Shown here piece by piece: positions 34,407-43,579 of a stretch of DNA of 64,000 bases. Source of the DNA: Alphaproteobacteria bacterium (GTDB taxonomy: Bacteria; Pseudomonadota; Alphaproteobacteria; UBA828); NCBI GenBank assembly GCA_011523425.1, contig WTGU01000046.1:1-64000 (forward strand). Reading direction: 5' to 3'. The translations under genes were made by a program, and so were the position numbers. Under the pieces are notes generated by a model, which saw only the letters and a list, made by a program, of their open reading frames with translations, did no database searches and had not been told where the DNA came from. Numbering within the stretch: the first letter of the stretch is position 1; every line of letters starts with the position of its first letter.

Positions 34407-35182
34407 GTCAGCTTGTCCCGATAGCGCTGGGTCACGAGATCGGTCTTGACGACGATGCTGACGTCGACGCTGCCCCATTGCCGGTCGATGACCGCGCCGT
34501 CGCCGACGAATCCGTTGAGCCTGAGATAGCCCTTGATCAGCGGCGGCACCGCCTTGAGCGCCGCCCGCCTGTCCACCTCGTCCTTGGCCACCAGGTTCAT
34601 GTTCACGTAGTGCTCGTCGCGCGCGCGCGCACACAGCGCCGGCGGCGCGCGGTGGAAGTGGTGCAGGTAGGAGAGGGGCTGTGCATGGTCGGCCGGGTCG
34701 GTGCCGGGAAAGCTGGCGCAGCCGAACATGAGGGCGACGTCGTAGTGCAGCACGTAGGCCGCGTTGCCCCGCCAGAGCAGGGTCATGGTGGTGCCGTTGC
34801 GGTAGGCGGGATCGACGCAGGAACGACCCAGTTCCAGCAGCTCGCCCGGGTGGGCGACGATCGCGTCGATGTCGTATTCCCAGGTCGAGTAGAAGCCGCC
34901 GTGGGCGTCCGCCACCGAGCGCCTGAGCAGGCGGTAGGTGCCGACCACCCTGTCGCCGGCGCTGCGGTCATTATCGATCACCAGCAGATGGTCGGAATAG
35001 GCGTCGAAGCGGTCGAAGTCGCGCTCGCGGGCCGCCATCTCGCCGCTCGGATCGGCCGCCATCTCCTCGTAGAAGACGCGGTAGCGAAGCGCCTGGGCGG
35101 CGTCGACGTCCGCCGGCGAGCGTGCCAGGCGAACCTCGAGGCTCCCGGCGACGATCCCGTCCATGAAATCATCGTCGGACAT
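34403..35182 (-). CDS. OlsB-like GNAT family hydroxyacyl-ACP:ornithine N-acyltransferase
   Basis: A 259-aa acetyltransferase-fold protein of the hemolysin/OlsB group. Motifs: VRLARSPADVDAAQALRYRVFYEE, VVGTYRLLRRSVADAHGGFYS, LLELGRSCVDPAYRNG and FGCASFPGTDPADHAQPLSYLHHFH. OlsB makes lyso-ornithine lipid from ornithine and 3-hydroxyacyl-ACP. It is coupled to the downstream PlsC/OlsA-like gene. Ornithine lipids usually replace phospholipids under phosphate limitation, but no Pho box was identified here. Confidence 0.82.
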   Translation of the reverse strand: MSDDDFMDGIVAGSLEVRLARSPADVDAAQALRYRVFYEEMAADPSGEMAARERDFDRFDAYSDHLLVIDNDRSAGDRVVGTYRLLRRSVADAHGGFYSTWEYDIDAIVAHPGELLELGRSCVDPAYRNGTTMTLLWRGNAAYVLHYDVALMFGCASFPGTDPADHAQPLSYLHHFHRAPPALCARARDEHYVNMNLVAKDEVDRRAALKAVPPLIKGYLRLNGFVGDGAVIDRQWGSVDVSIVVKTDLVTQRYRDKLT

Positions 35183-35197
35183 GGGCTTTCGCGCGCG

Positions 35198-35620
35198 CTA
35201 GTCCTCGGGCGTGTCCAGCGGAACCGCGTAGAGCTCCAGCCGGTGATCCACGAGCTTGTAGCCGAGCGCCTTGGCGACCGCCGCCTGGAGCGCCTCGATC
35301 TCCTCGTTCTGGAACTCCACCACCTTGCCCGTCGTGAGGTCGATCAGATGGTCGTGGTGTTCGTCGGGGTGCTCCTCGTAGCGCGCCCGCCCGTCGCGGA
35401 AGTCGTGACGTTCCAGCAGGCCGCATTCCTCGAAGAGCCGCACCGTGCGGTAGACGGTCGCCAGGCTGATACGCGGATCAATTTCCGTCGCCCGCCGATA
35501 AAGACCCTCGACGTCGGGATGGTCCGTCGCATCCGAGAGGACGCGCGCGATCACGCGCCGCTGCTCGGTCATCTTCAGGCCGATCTCGGCGCACCGCCGC
35601 TCTAGGGTCGATGACGGCAC
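35198..35620 (-). CDS. fur: Fur-family transcriptional regulator (Fur/Mur type)
   Basis: A 140-aa metal-responsive repressor. The winged-helix part has LKMTEQRRVIARVL and ISLATVYRTVRLFEE. The metal site is in EEHPDEHHDHLIDLTTGKVVEFQNEEIE, without the CxxC zinc site of E. coli Fur, as in alphaproteobacterial Mur/Fur proteins that often respond to manganese. GTG at 35620 is preferred because a GGAGGAG ribosome-binding site lies nine bases upstream. An in-frame ATG at 35653 would add 11 residues but coincides with a -10-like box. Confidence 0.88.
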   Translation of the reverse strand: MPSSTLERRCAEIGLKMTEQRRVIARVLSDATDHPDVEGLYRRATEIDPRISLATVYRTVRLFEECGLLERHDFRDGRARYEEHPDEHHDHLIDLTTGKVVEFQNEEIEALQAAVAKALGYKLVDHRLELYAVPLDTPED

Positions 35621-35656
35621 GTGGTCCCGCTCCTCCTCGGCCGCTTCCCGCATCGC

Positions 35657-35662
35657 ATTATA
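35657..35662 (-). promoter_or_regulatory. Possible -10 element of the fur promoter
   Basis: A perfect TATAAT on the minus strand lies 37 bases upstream of the GTG start. It is three bases before the in-frame ATG at 35653, which would leave that ATG essentially leaderless. This supports the downstream GTG as the start. No clear TTGACA-like -35 is seen. Confidence 0.4.
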
Positions 35663-35797
35663 GGCGAGGGTGCGAGCCGTGGCGACCACTGCGGCCCGAA
35701 GTGCGGCCCGTAGGGGCCCGCGCGGTGGCAATCGCGCCTCAATTGCCCTAGGTTCGGCGCCAACGACTGTCACGCGCCGGCCCGCCGGCAAGCGCCC

Positions 35798-36214
35798 ATG
35801 ACCGACCAGAAGCCCCGCGACGACCGTTCGACGGAAGAGATCATGGAATCGATCGGCCGGATCGTCTCCGAGGGCGAGAGCCGCGGGCCCGTCCCGGACG
35901 CGAGCGCGCCGCCCCCGGCCGCCTCGCGGCACGCCGGAGACGAGGACGTGCTCGACCTGACGGAGATGGTGGACGAGCAAGGCAACGCGATCCCGCCGGG
36001 GCGGGCGGCGGGCGCCCCGGCGTTCTCCTTTCCGCCGTCCGGCGGCCGACCGACGTCGCGGCCTGCAGGCGGCGCCCCGGTCAGCGACGAGAAGCTGCTG
36101 GAGGCGCTCCGGCCGATGCTCCAGACCTGGCTCGACACGCACATGCCGCCGATCGTCGAGCGTCTCGTGCAGCGCGAGCTCGACCGCGCCGCGCGCCGCT
36201 CAGAGCCGGAGTGA
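35798..36214 (+). CDS. PopZ-like DUF2497 protein
   Basis: A 138-aa low-complexity protein. It has a conserved N-terminal helix (RSTEEIMESIGRIVSEGE), a Pro/Ala/Glu-rich disordered middle, and a C-terminal helical block (LLEALRPMLQTWLDTHMPPIVERLVQREL). This architecture matches the DUF2497/PopZ family, which forms polar microdomains and anchors chromosome and cell-cycle proteins in Alphaproteobacteria. The position directly upstream of valS is the usual one. Confidence 0.88.
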   Translation: MTDQKPRDDRSTEEIMESIGRIVSEGESRGPVPDASAPPPAASRHAGDEDVLDLTEMVDEQGNAIPPGRAAGAPAFSFPPSGGRPTSRPAGGAPVSDEKLLEALRPMLQTWLDTHMPPIVERLVQRELDRAARRSEPE

Positions 36215-36273
36215 GGCGATCCCGCAGCGCGCCGCCCCGGCGCCGATCCCCCTGAAACGGTTACGAGACGACG

Positions 36274-38925
36274 ATGCTGGACAAGACCTACCGGCCTGCC
36301 GATTTCGAGGGCCGTCTCTACGATCTGTGGGAGCGGAGCGGGAGCTTCGCCGGGCGCCCCGGCGGCGGTGCGCCGTGGTGCGTGATGATGCCGCCGCCCA
36401 ACGTCACCGGCAGCCTGCACATGGGCCACGCCCTCAACAACACGCTGCAGGACGTGCTCACCCGCTACCGGCGGAAGACCGGCCGCGACGCGCTCTGGCA
36501 GCCGGGCATGGACCATGCCGGGATCGCGACGCAGATGGTGGTCGAGCGTCAGCTCGCCGCCGACGGCACGGACCGGCGTGCCCTCGGCCGCGAGGCCTTC
36601 ATCGACCGCGTCTGGGACTGGAAGGCGGAATCGGGCGGCGCGATCGGGCGCCAGCTCCGTCGTCTCGGCGCCTCTCCCGACTGGGCGCGCGAGCGCTTCA
36701 CCATGGACGAGGGCCTGAGCCGCGCGGTGCTCGAGGTCTTCGTCACCCTCTACCGCCAGGGCCTCATCTATCGGGACAAGCGCCTGGTCAACTGGGATCC
36801 GGTGCTGGGCACCGCGATCTCCGACCTGGAGGTAGAACAGCGCGAGATGGCGGACGGCAAGCTCTGGCACGTCCGCTACCCGCTGGAGGGCCGAGAGGGC
36901 GAGCACATCGTCGTCGCGACCACGCGGCCCGAGACGATGCTCGGCGATACCGCCGTCGCCGTGCACCCGGAAGACGAGCGCTATCGCGGCCTCGTAGGCA
37001 GCCGCGCGGTGCTGCCGCTGGTCGGCCGCTCCCTGCCGATCGTCGCCGACGACTACGCCGACCCGGCGCAGGGCTCGGGCGCGGTGAAGATCACGCCCGC
37101 GCACGACTTCAACGATTTCGAGGTCGGCCGACGGCACGGCCTGGAAATCGTCAACGTGTTCGACGCCGAGGCCCGGATCAACGAGAACGCACCCGAGGCC
37201 TACCGCGGTCTCGACCGGATGGAGGCGCGCGCGCGCGTGCTCGCCGATCTCGAGGCCGAGGGTCTGATCGAGCGGGTCGAGCCGCATCTCCACACCGTGC
37301 CCCACGGCGACCGCTCGGGCGCGGTGATCGAGCCGTGGCTCACCGACCAGTGGTACGTCGACGCCGAGACGCTCGCCAGGCCCGCGATCGAGGCGGTGGA
37401 GGCGGGCCGCATCCGCTTCGTGCCCGCGCGCTGGGAGAGCACCTATTTCGAGTGGATGCGCAACATCCAGCCCTGGTGCATCTCGCGTCAGCTCTGGTGG
37501 GGCCATCGCATCCCGGCCTGGTACGGCCCCGACGGCCACGTCTTCGTCGCCGTCTCCGAGGCCGAGGCCGAAGAGCAGGCGGCGCGGCATTACGGCAGGC
37601 CTGAGCCGCTCACGCGCGACGAGGACGTGCTGGACACCTGGTTCAGCTCGGGCCTCTGGCCTTTCTCGACCCTCGGCTGGCCGGAGCGCACCGAGGCGCT
37701 GGAGACCTACTATCCCAACAGCGACCTGATCACCGGCTTCGACATCATCTTCTTCTGGGTGGCCCGGATGGTGATGCTCGGCATGCACTTCATGGGCGAT
37801 GTCCCCTTCCGCACCGTCTACATCCACGCGCTGGTGCGCGACGAGAAGGGGCAGAAGATGTCCAAGAGCAAGGGCAACGTGATCGACCCGCTCGCGCTCA
37901 TCGACGAGTACGGCGCCGATGCGCTCCGCTTCACGCTGGCGGCGATGGAGGCACAGGGGCGCGACATCAAGCTCGCCGAGAGCCGCGTCGCGGGCTACCG
38001 CAACTTCGCCACCAAGCTGTGGAACGCCGCGCGCTTCTGCGAGGCCAACGGCTGTGCGCCGGATCCCGGCTTCGATCCGGCGACGTGCCGCGACCGGGTG
38101 AACCGCTGGATCGTCGGCGAGGCCGCGTCTGCCGCCCGCGCCGTGACCGAGGCCCTCGACGCCTACCGCTTCGATGCGGCCGCGGGCGCCGTCTACCACT
38201 TCACCTGGGATGTCTTCTGCGACTGGTACCTGGAGTTCTCGAAGCCGGTGCTGGCGGGCGCCGACGGGCCGGCCAAGGCGGAGACCCGGGCGACCTGCGC
38301 CTGGGTGCTGGATACGATCCTGGGCCTCCTCCATCCTTTCATGCCCTTCGTCACCGAGGAGCTCTGGGGCCGGATTGACGAGGCGCGCGAGGGCACCCTG
38401 ATCACGGCGCCCTGGCCGGCGCTGGACGACGGCATCGGCGACGCGGACGCAACCCGGGAGATGGACTGGGTGGTGCGGCTCGTCACGGCCGTGCGCGCCG
38501 TGCGCGCGGAGATGAACGTGCCGGCGGGTGCGCGCATCGCGCTCAGGCTCCGCGCTGCGGCGCCGGAGACGGCGACGCGCCTGGAGCGCCACGGCGCCGT
38601 GGTCGCCCGCCTCGCCCGTCTCGAAGACGCGGCGCTGCTGGAGGGCGAGGTGCCGCCGGGCGCGGTGCAGATGATGCTGGACGAGGCGACCGTGGTGCTG
38701 CCGCTTGCCGGCGTCATCGAGTTCGACAAGGAGCGCGCCCGGCTCGACCGGGAGTTGGGCAAGGTCGGCAAGGAGATGGCGGCGCTGGAGCGCAAGCTCG
38801 ACAACGAGAAGTTCCTCGCGCGGGCGCCGGCCCACGTGGTCGAGGAGCAGCGCGGGCGTCTCGACGAGGCGCGCAGGGCGCAGGCCCGGCTGGAGGCGGC
38901 GCTGGAGCGGATCGCGGCATCGTGA
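36274..38925 (+). CDS. valS: Valyl-tRNA synthetase
   Basis: An 883-aa class I aminoacyl-tRNA synthetase. [21 protein letters not shown] carries the HIGH motif (about residues 46-50), the CP1 editing domain spans about 150-370 (with [19 protein letters not shown] in outline), KMSKSKGNV follows near residue 529, then the anticodon-binding domain. A C-terminal coiled-coil arm (about 810-875) is typical of ValRS. It lies 59 bases after the PopZ-like gene. Confidence 0.96.
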   Translation: MLDKTYRPADFEGRLYDLWERSGSFAGRPGGGAPWCVMMPPPNVTGSLHMGHALNNTLQDVLTRYRRKTGRDALWQPGMDHAGIATQMVVERQLAADGTDRRALGREAFIDRVWDWKAESGGAIGRQLRRLGASPDWARERFTMDEGLSRAVLEVFVTLYRQGLIYRDKRLVNWDPVLGTAISDLEVEQREMADGKLWHVRYPLEGREGEHIVVATTRPETMLGDTAVAVHPEDERYRGLVGSRAVLPLVGRSLPIVADDYADPAQGSGAVKITPAHDFNDFEVGRRHGLEIVNVFDAEARINENAPEAYRGLDRMEARARVLADLEAEGLIERVEPHLHTVPHGDRSGAVIEPWLTDQWYVDAETLARPAIEAVEAGRIRFVPARWESTYFEWMRNIQPWCISRQLWWGHRIPAWYGPDGHVFVAVSEAEAEEQAARHYGRPEPLTRDEDVLDTWFSSGLWPFSTLGWPERTEALETYYPNSDLITGFDIIFFWVARMVMLGMHFMGDVPFRTVYIHALVRDEKGQKMSKSKGNVIDPLALIDEYGADALRFTLAAMEAQGRDIKLAESRVAGYRNFATKLWNAARFCEANGCAPDPGFDPATCRDRVNRWIVGEAASAARAVTEALDAYRFDAAAGAVYHFTWDVFCDWYLEFSKPVLAGADGPAKAETRATCAWVLDTILGLLHPFMPFVTEELWGRIDEAREGTLITAPWPALDDGIGDADATREMDWVVRLVTAVRAVRAEMNVPAGARIALRLRAAAPETATRLERHGAVVARLARLEDAALLEGEVPPGAVQMMLDEATVVLPLAGVIEFDKERARLDRELGKVGKEMAALERKLDNEKFLARAPAHVVEEQRGRLDEARRAQARLEAALERIAAS

Positions 38926-39025
38926 GCCCTGCGGGGCGACGTTCGCCGCTTGACCGCAGCCCACCCCACGAGTAAGCCCATCGCGCCGCCGCGAGAGGGT
39001 GGGCGGTGCGAGGGAGAAGGGCGCC

Positions 39026-40747
39026 ATGAGCACGAGATTCGACAAGTCGAAGCTGCCGAGCAGGCACATCACCGAAGGCGCGAAGAGCGCGGCGCACAGG
39101 TCGTTCTTCTATGCCATGGGCGTCTCCCGCCAGGCGATGAGCCGGCCCATCGTGGGTGTGGCGACGACCTGGAACGAGACCGCACCCTGCAACATCACGC
39201 TGCGCCGCCAGGCGCAGGCGGCGAAGACCGGCGTCGACGAGGCCGGCGGCACGCCGCGCGAGTTCACCACGATCACCGTGACCGACGGCATCGCCATGGG
39301 CCATCAGGGCATGAAGTCGTCGCTCGTCTCGCGCGACGTGATCGCGGATTCGGTCGAGCTCACCATGCGCGGCCACTCCTACGACGCGCTGGTGGGGATC
39401 GCCGGCTGCGACAAGTCGCTGCCGGGGATGATGATGGCGCTCGTGCGACTCAACGTGCCGGGCGTCTTCCTCTATGGCGGCTCGATCCTGCCGGGGCGCT
39501 TCCGGGGCCGCGACGTCACGGTGATGGACGTCTACGAGTACTACGGCAAGCTCAACGAGGGCGAGGTCACGGAAGAGGATCTCGCCGAGATCGAGGCGGT
39601 GGCGTGCCCCTCCGGCGGCTCCTGCGGCGGCCAGTTCACCGCCAACACCATGGCCTGCGTCTCGGAGGCGATCGGGCTGGCGCTGCCGCATTCGGCAGGC
39701 GCGCCGGCGGTCTACGAGTCCCGCGACGAGTTCGCCGTGGCGTCCGGCAACTGCGTCATGGACCTGCTCGAGAAGAACATCCGCCCGCGCGACATCGTCA
39801 CCCGCAAGGCGATGGAGAACGCGGCCACCGTGGTAGCGGCCACCGGCGGCTCCACCAACGCCGGGCTGCATCTGCCCGCGATCGCGAACGAGGCGGGGAT
39901 CGACTTCGACCTCGCGGCGGTCGCCGAGGTGTTCAAGCGCACGCCCTATATCGCCGACCTCAAGCCCGGCGGCCGCTACGTGGCGAAGGACCTGTTCGAG
40001 GCGGGCGGCGTGCCGATCGTGCTCAAGGCGCTGCTCGAGGGCGGCTACCTGCACGGCGACTGCCTGACCGTGACCGGCAGGACGCTCGCCGAGAACCTCG
40101 CCGACGTGGCGTTCCCCACCGAGCAGGACGTGGTGGTGCCGACGTCCGCGCCGCTGTCCCCCACCGGCGGCGTGGTGGGGCTCAGCGGCAATCTCGCGCC
40201 GGAAGGGGCGATCGTGAAGGTGGCCGGCCTCACGCGGCTCCGCCATGTCGGGCCCGCGCGCTGCTTCGATACCGAAGAGGAGGCGATGAAGGCCGTGGTC
40301 AGCCGCGACTACCGCTCCGGCGACGTGATCGTCATCCGCTACGAGGGGCCCAAGGGCGGCCCCGGCATGCGCGAGATGCTGGCCGTCACCTCGCAGATCT
40401 ACGGCCAGGGCAAGGGCGAGGAGGTCGCGCTCATCACCGACGGCCGCTTCTCCGGCGCGACGCGGGGCTTCTGCATCGGCCATGTCGGGCCCGAGGCGGC
40501 GCTGGGCGGCCCCATCGCGCTGCTCCGCGACGGCGACGAGGTGACGATCGACGCGACCAGCGGCGAGCTCAGCGTCGCGCTCTCGGACGCCGAGCTCGCG
40601 GAGCGCCACAAGGGCTGGGCGCCGCGCACGACCGACTATCAGGCAGGCGTGCTCTGGAAGTACGCCGCCACCGTCGGCCCCGCCTACCAGGGAGCGGTGA
40701 CGCATCCCGGCGGCGCGGCGGAAACCCACTGCTTCGCGGACCTGTGA
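39026..40747 (+). CDS. ilvD: Dihydroxy-acid dehydratase
   Basis: A 573-aa IlvD/Edd-family iron-sulfur enzyme that dehydrates dihydroxy-acids in valine, leucine and isoleucine synthesis. Cluster cysteines are in TAPCNITL, GIAGCDKSLPGMMMA and PSGGSCGGQFTANTM. The C-terminal TDGRFSGATRGFCIGHVGPEA loop is intact. The ATG at 39026 has an agggagaag ribosome-binding site; nine upstream codons are open but not family-like. Confidence 0.95.
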   Translation: MSTRFDKSKLPSRHITEGAKSAAHRSFFYAMGVSRQAMSRPIVGVATTWNETAPCNITLRRQAQAAKTGVDEAGGTPREFTTITVTDGIAMGHQGMKSSLVSRDVIADSVELTMRGHSYDALVGIAGCDKSLPGMMMALVRLNVPGVFLYGGSILPGRFRGRDVTVMDVYEYYGKLNEGEVTEEDLAEIEAVACPSGGSCGGQFTANTMACVSEAIGLALPHSAGAPAVYESRDEFAVASGNCVMDLLEKNIRPRDIVTRKAMENAATVVAATGGSTNAGLHLPAIANEAGIDFDLAAVAEVFKRTPYIADLKPGGRYVAKDLFEAGGVPIVLKALLEGGYLHGDCLTVTGRTLAENLADVAFPTEQDVVVPTSAPLSPTGGVVGLSGNLAPEGAIVKVAGLTRLRHVGPARCFDTEEEAMKAVVSRDYRSGDVIVIRYEGPKGGPGMREMLAVTSQIYGQGKGEEVALITDGRFSGATRGFCIGHVGPEAALGGPIALLRDGDEVTIDATSGELSVALSDAELAERHKGWAPRTTDYQAGVLWKYAATVGPAYQGAVTHPGGAAETHCFADL

Positions 40748-40778
40748 GCGGGCCCCCGACGGCCTGCGCGAGCGAGCG

Positions 40779-41990
40779 ATGACGAAGGAGAGCGGCGACA
40801 AGGGCCGCTACCGGGACGAGACGCTGCTCTCGGTGCTCGGCCGCGACCCGGCCGCGAACCACGGCGTCGTCAACCCGCCCGTCTACCACGCGTCCACGAT
40901 CCTTCACGAGACCGCGGCGGCGCTGAAGGAAGCCACCTTCGGCCCGCGCGAGTACGGCAAGACCTATTACGGGCGCTACGGCACGCCGACGACCTTCCCG
41001 CTCCAGGACTCCATCGCCGCCCTCGAGCGGGGCTACCGCACCTACCTCTTCGGCTCCGGCAAGGCGGCGATCGTCGCGTCGCTGCTCGCCTTCGTGAAGA
41101 GCGGCGACCACGTGCTGATGACCGACAGCGCCTACGGCCCGACACGCGCTCTCGCGCGGGGGCTGCTCGCCCGCATGGGGGTGGAAACCACCTTCTACGA
41201 CCCCTGCATCGGCGCCGGCATCGCCGCCCTGATGCAGCCCAACACCAGCGTGGTGGTGGGCGAATCGCCGGGCTCGATCACCTTCGAGATCCAGGACTTT
41301 CCGGCGCTCGCGGCTGCCGCGCACGAGCGGGGCGCCGTGTTGATCGTGGACAACACCTGGGCCTCGCCGCTGTTCTGTCAGCCTCTCGCTCTCGGCGCCG
41401 ACGTCTCGATCCAAGCCTGCACCAAGTACATCGTGGGCCATTCGGACGCCATGCTCGGCGCGGTCACCACCACCGAGGCCCATGTCGAGGCGCTGCGCCG
41501 CATCTTCGAGGAGCTCGGCGCGGCACCGGGGCCCGACGACTGCTACCTGGGCCTGCGCGGCCTGCGCACACTCTCCGTCCGCCTGCACCGGCACCAGGAG
41601 ACGGGGCTCAAGCTCGCCCGCTGGCTGCAGGGCCGCCCCGAGGTGAGCCGGGTGCTCCATCCCGCGCTGGAGGACGATCCCGGCCATGCGCTCTGGAAGC
41701 GCGACTTCTCCGGCGCTTCCAGCCTCTTCGGCGTGGTACTGGAGCCGATGCCGGAGCCTGCCGTCGACGCCTTCCTCGATTCGCTCGCGCTCTTCGGCCT
41801 CGGCTATTCCTGGGGCGGCTACGAGAGCCTGGCGCTGCCGACCTATCCCTGGAAGCTGCGCGACGCGACGCGCTGGGACCCGGCGTGCCCGCTGCTCCGC
41901 ATCTATGCCGGCCTCGAGGATGCCGACGACCTCATCGCCGACTTGGAGCGGGGGTTCGAGCGCATGGCCGAGGCGCGCGCGGCGGAATAG
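40779..41990 (+). CDS. metC: Cystathionine beta-lyase (Cys/Met PLP family)
   Basis: A 403-aa gamma-family PLP enzyme. The cofactor Lys is in SIQACTKYIVGHSDAMLG, and YGRYGTPT and SGKAAI mark the substrate and PLP loops. Overall features (WASPLFCQPLALGADVSI; SWGGYESLALP) fit cystathionine beta-lyase, which converts cystathionine to homocysteine, rather than MetB or MetZ. It follows ilvD by 31 bases and precedes a MaoC-domain gene. Confidence 0.88.
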   Translation: MTKESGDKGRYRDETLLSVLGRDPAANHGVVNPPVYHASTILHETAAALKEATFGPREYGKTYYGRYGTPTTFPLQDSIAALERGYRTYLFGSGKAAIVASLLAFVKSGDHVLMTDSAYGPTRALARGLLARMGVETTFYDPCIGAGIAALMQPNTSVVVGESPGSITFEIQDFPALAAAAHERGAVLIVDNTWASPLFCQPLALGADVSIQACTKYIVGHSDAMLGAVTTTEAHVEALRRIFEELGAAPGPDDCYLGLRGLRTLSVRLHRHQETGLKLARWLQGRPEVSRVLHPALEDDPGHALWKRDFSGASSLFGVVLEPMPEPAVDAFLDSLALFGLGYSWGGYESLALPTYPWKLRDATRWDPACPLLRIYAGLEDADDLIADLERGFERMAEARAAE

Positions 41991-42013
41991 CCGCTCGCCA
42001 GCAGGAGGAGCGC

Positions 42014-42487
42014 ATGTACAACTGGTATTTCGAGGATCTGGAGCCGGGTCTGCGCTTCGAGACCAGGGGCAAGACCCTGAGCGAGCCGGAGATCCTGGAC
42101 TTCGCCTTCCGCTACGACCCGCAGCCCTTCCATATGGACGTCGCCTACGCCGAGGCTGGGCCCTACGGCGGGCTCATCGCGAGCGGCATCCAGACCATCG
42201 CCGTGGCGCTCCGCATGTTCTTCCAGACCCCGGTGTTCGCGCCCGAGATCAGCATCGGCTCGCCGGGGGTCGACGAGCTGCGCTGGCTCCAGCCGGTCCG
42301 CCCCGGCGATACCATCCGCGCCACCGGCGAGATCCTCGAGGTGCGGGCATCGCGCTCCAAGCCGGACCGCGGCATCGTGCGCTACCGGATGGAAGTCCTC
42401 AACCAGCGGGACGAGGTGGTGATGACCATGCTCAGTGCCGCGATCGTCCGGCGCCAGCCGGCGGCGGCCGGCGGCGACCCCGCGTAG
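42014..42487 (+). CDS. MaoC-family acyl dehydratase
   Basis: A 157-aa single hot-dog-fold protein. The Asp-His catalytic pair lies in RYDPQPFHMDVAYA, with GGLIASGIQT as the next conserved element (about residues 37-60). Members hydrate enoyl-CoA or enoyl-thioester substrates. The strong aggaggag ribosome-binding site fixes the ATG at 42014. Its partner pathway is not clear from the neighbours, although an acyl-CoA cluster lies 1.1 kb on. Confidence 0.85.
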   Translation: MYNWYFEDLEPGLRFETRGKTLSEPEILDFAFRYDPQPFHMDVAYAEAGPYGGLIASGIQTIAVALRMFFQTPVFAPEISIGSPGVDELRWLQPVRPGDTIRATGEILEVRASRSKPDRGIVRYRMEVLNQRDEVVMTMLSAAIVRRQPAAAGGDPA

Positions 42488-42490
42488 GCC

Positions 42491-42985
42491 TTGAGCGCGG
42501 CGCTGCAGCGGTGGGTTAGCGGCAGCGCCCTTCCGCTGCTCGTCGCGGCGGCGAGCGCCGCGCTGCTGCTCGGCGCCTATCTCTCCCAGCACGTGGGCGG
42601 GCTCGCGCCCTGTCCGCTCTGCCTGATTCAGCGCTACCCCCACTTCGCCGTCATGGGCCTGGGGCTTGCCGCCGTCGCCGTTGGCGGCCGGGCCCGGATG
42701 GCGCTGCTCGCGCTTTCGGGCCTCGCGCTCCTGGTGAGCGCCGGCTACGGGGTCTACCATGCGGGCGTCGAGCAGGGCTGGTTCGCGAGCGGCTGCGCCG
42801 CCCAAATCGGCGGCAGCGTCGACGACATCAGGGCACAGGTGATGGCGGCGCCGCTTACGCGCTGCGACGAGGTGCCCTGGTCGCTCGTCGGCGTGTCGCT
42901 GGCGGGGTGGAACGCGATCGCCTCCGTCGCGGTGGCCGCCCTCGCGTTCTACGGCGCGGGCCGGCTGTGGAGGGCGGGCACATGA
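42491..42985 (+). CDS. dsbB: Disulfide bond formation protein DsbB
   Basis: A 164-aa four-helix membrane protein that reoxidises DsbA and passes electrons to quinone. The first redox pair is CPLC in GLAPCPLCLIQRYPH (about residues 41-44). The second pair is the periplasmic Cys in FASGCAAQIG and the Cys in LTRCDEVPWSL. It starts with TTG three bases after the MaoC stop and overlaps coq7 by ATGA. Confidence 0.9.
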   Translation: MSAALQRWVSGSALPLLVAAASAALLLGAYLSQHVGGLAPCPLCLIQRYPHFAVMGLGLAAVAVGGRARMALLALSGLALLVSAGYGVYHAGVEQGWFASGCAAQIGGSVDDIRAQVMAAPLTRCDEVPWSLVGVSLAGWNAIASVAVAALAFYGAGRLWRAGT

Positions 42986-43566
42986 GCGAGGACGAGAAGC
43001 GCAGGGACGCACGGCCCGCAGTCACGGGCGAGGATCGGCTGCCCGGCGATCCCGATCGCGACGAGCTGATCGCCCGCATGCTCCGGGTCGATCACGCCGG
43101 CGAGTACGGCGCCCGGCGAATCTACGACGGCCAGCTCGCGGTGCTGGGTCGCGGCCCGGCGGCGCCCGTGATCCGCGAGATGGCTGAGGCCGAGCAGGCG
43201 CACCTGGATGCCTTCGACGCGCTGCTGGTGGAGCGGCGCGTGCGGCCGACCGCGCTCAGTCCCCTCTGGCACGTCGCCGGCTACGCGCTCGGTGCCGCCA
43301 GCGGGCTGCTGGGCGAGCGGGCGGCCATGGCGTGCACCGTCGCCGTCGAGGAGGTGATCGAGGAGCATTACGCGGCGCAGGTGCGGCGTCTCGGCGAGGA
43401 CGAGGCGCCGCTGCGCGAGACCCTCGAGGAGTTCGGCGCCGACGAGGCCCGGCACCGCGAGACCGGCCTTGCCCACGGGGCGGAGCAGGCGCCGGGCTAC
43501 GAGGCGCTGGCGGCGGCGGTCAAGCGGGGCACCCGGCTCGCCATCTGGCTCTCGGAACGGATATAG
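42982..43566 (+). CDS. coq7: Demethoxyubiquinone hydroxylase Coq7
   Basis: A 194-aa di-iron ferritin-like monooxygenase of ubiquinone synthesis. ML-RVDHAGEYGARRIYDGQ begins the core, and the ExxH iron ligands appear in EMAEAEQAHLDAF, VEEVIEEHYAAQ and FGADEARHRETG. The coupling to dsbB is notable because both proteins work around ubiquinone: DsbB reduces it and Coq7 helps make it. Confidence 0.93.
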   Translation: MSEDEKRRDARPAVTGEDRLPGDPDRDELIARMLRVDHAGEYGARRIYDGQLAVLGRGPAAPVIREMAEAEQAHLDAFDALLVERRVRPTALSPLWHVAGYALGAASGLLGERAAMACTVAVEEVIEEHYAAQVRRLGEDEAPLRETLEEFGADEARHRETGLAHGAEQAPGYEALAAAVKRGTRLAIWLSERI

Positions 43567-43579
43567 CGCGGGGGCCGGA

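Noticed and set aside
35770-39072. 1100-codon minus-strand open frame opposite valS
   Set aside because: It is antisense to an intact valyl-tRNA synthetase and PopZ-like gene; long antisense frames are expected at this GC content.
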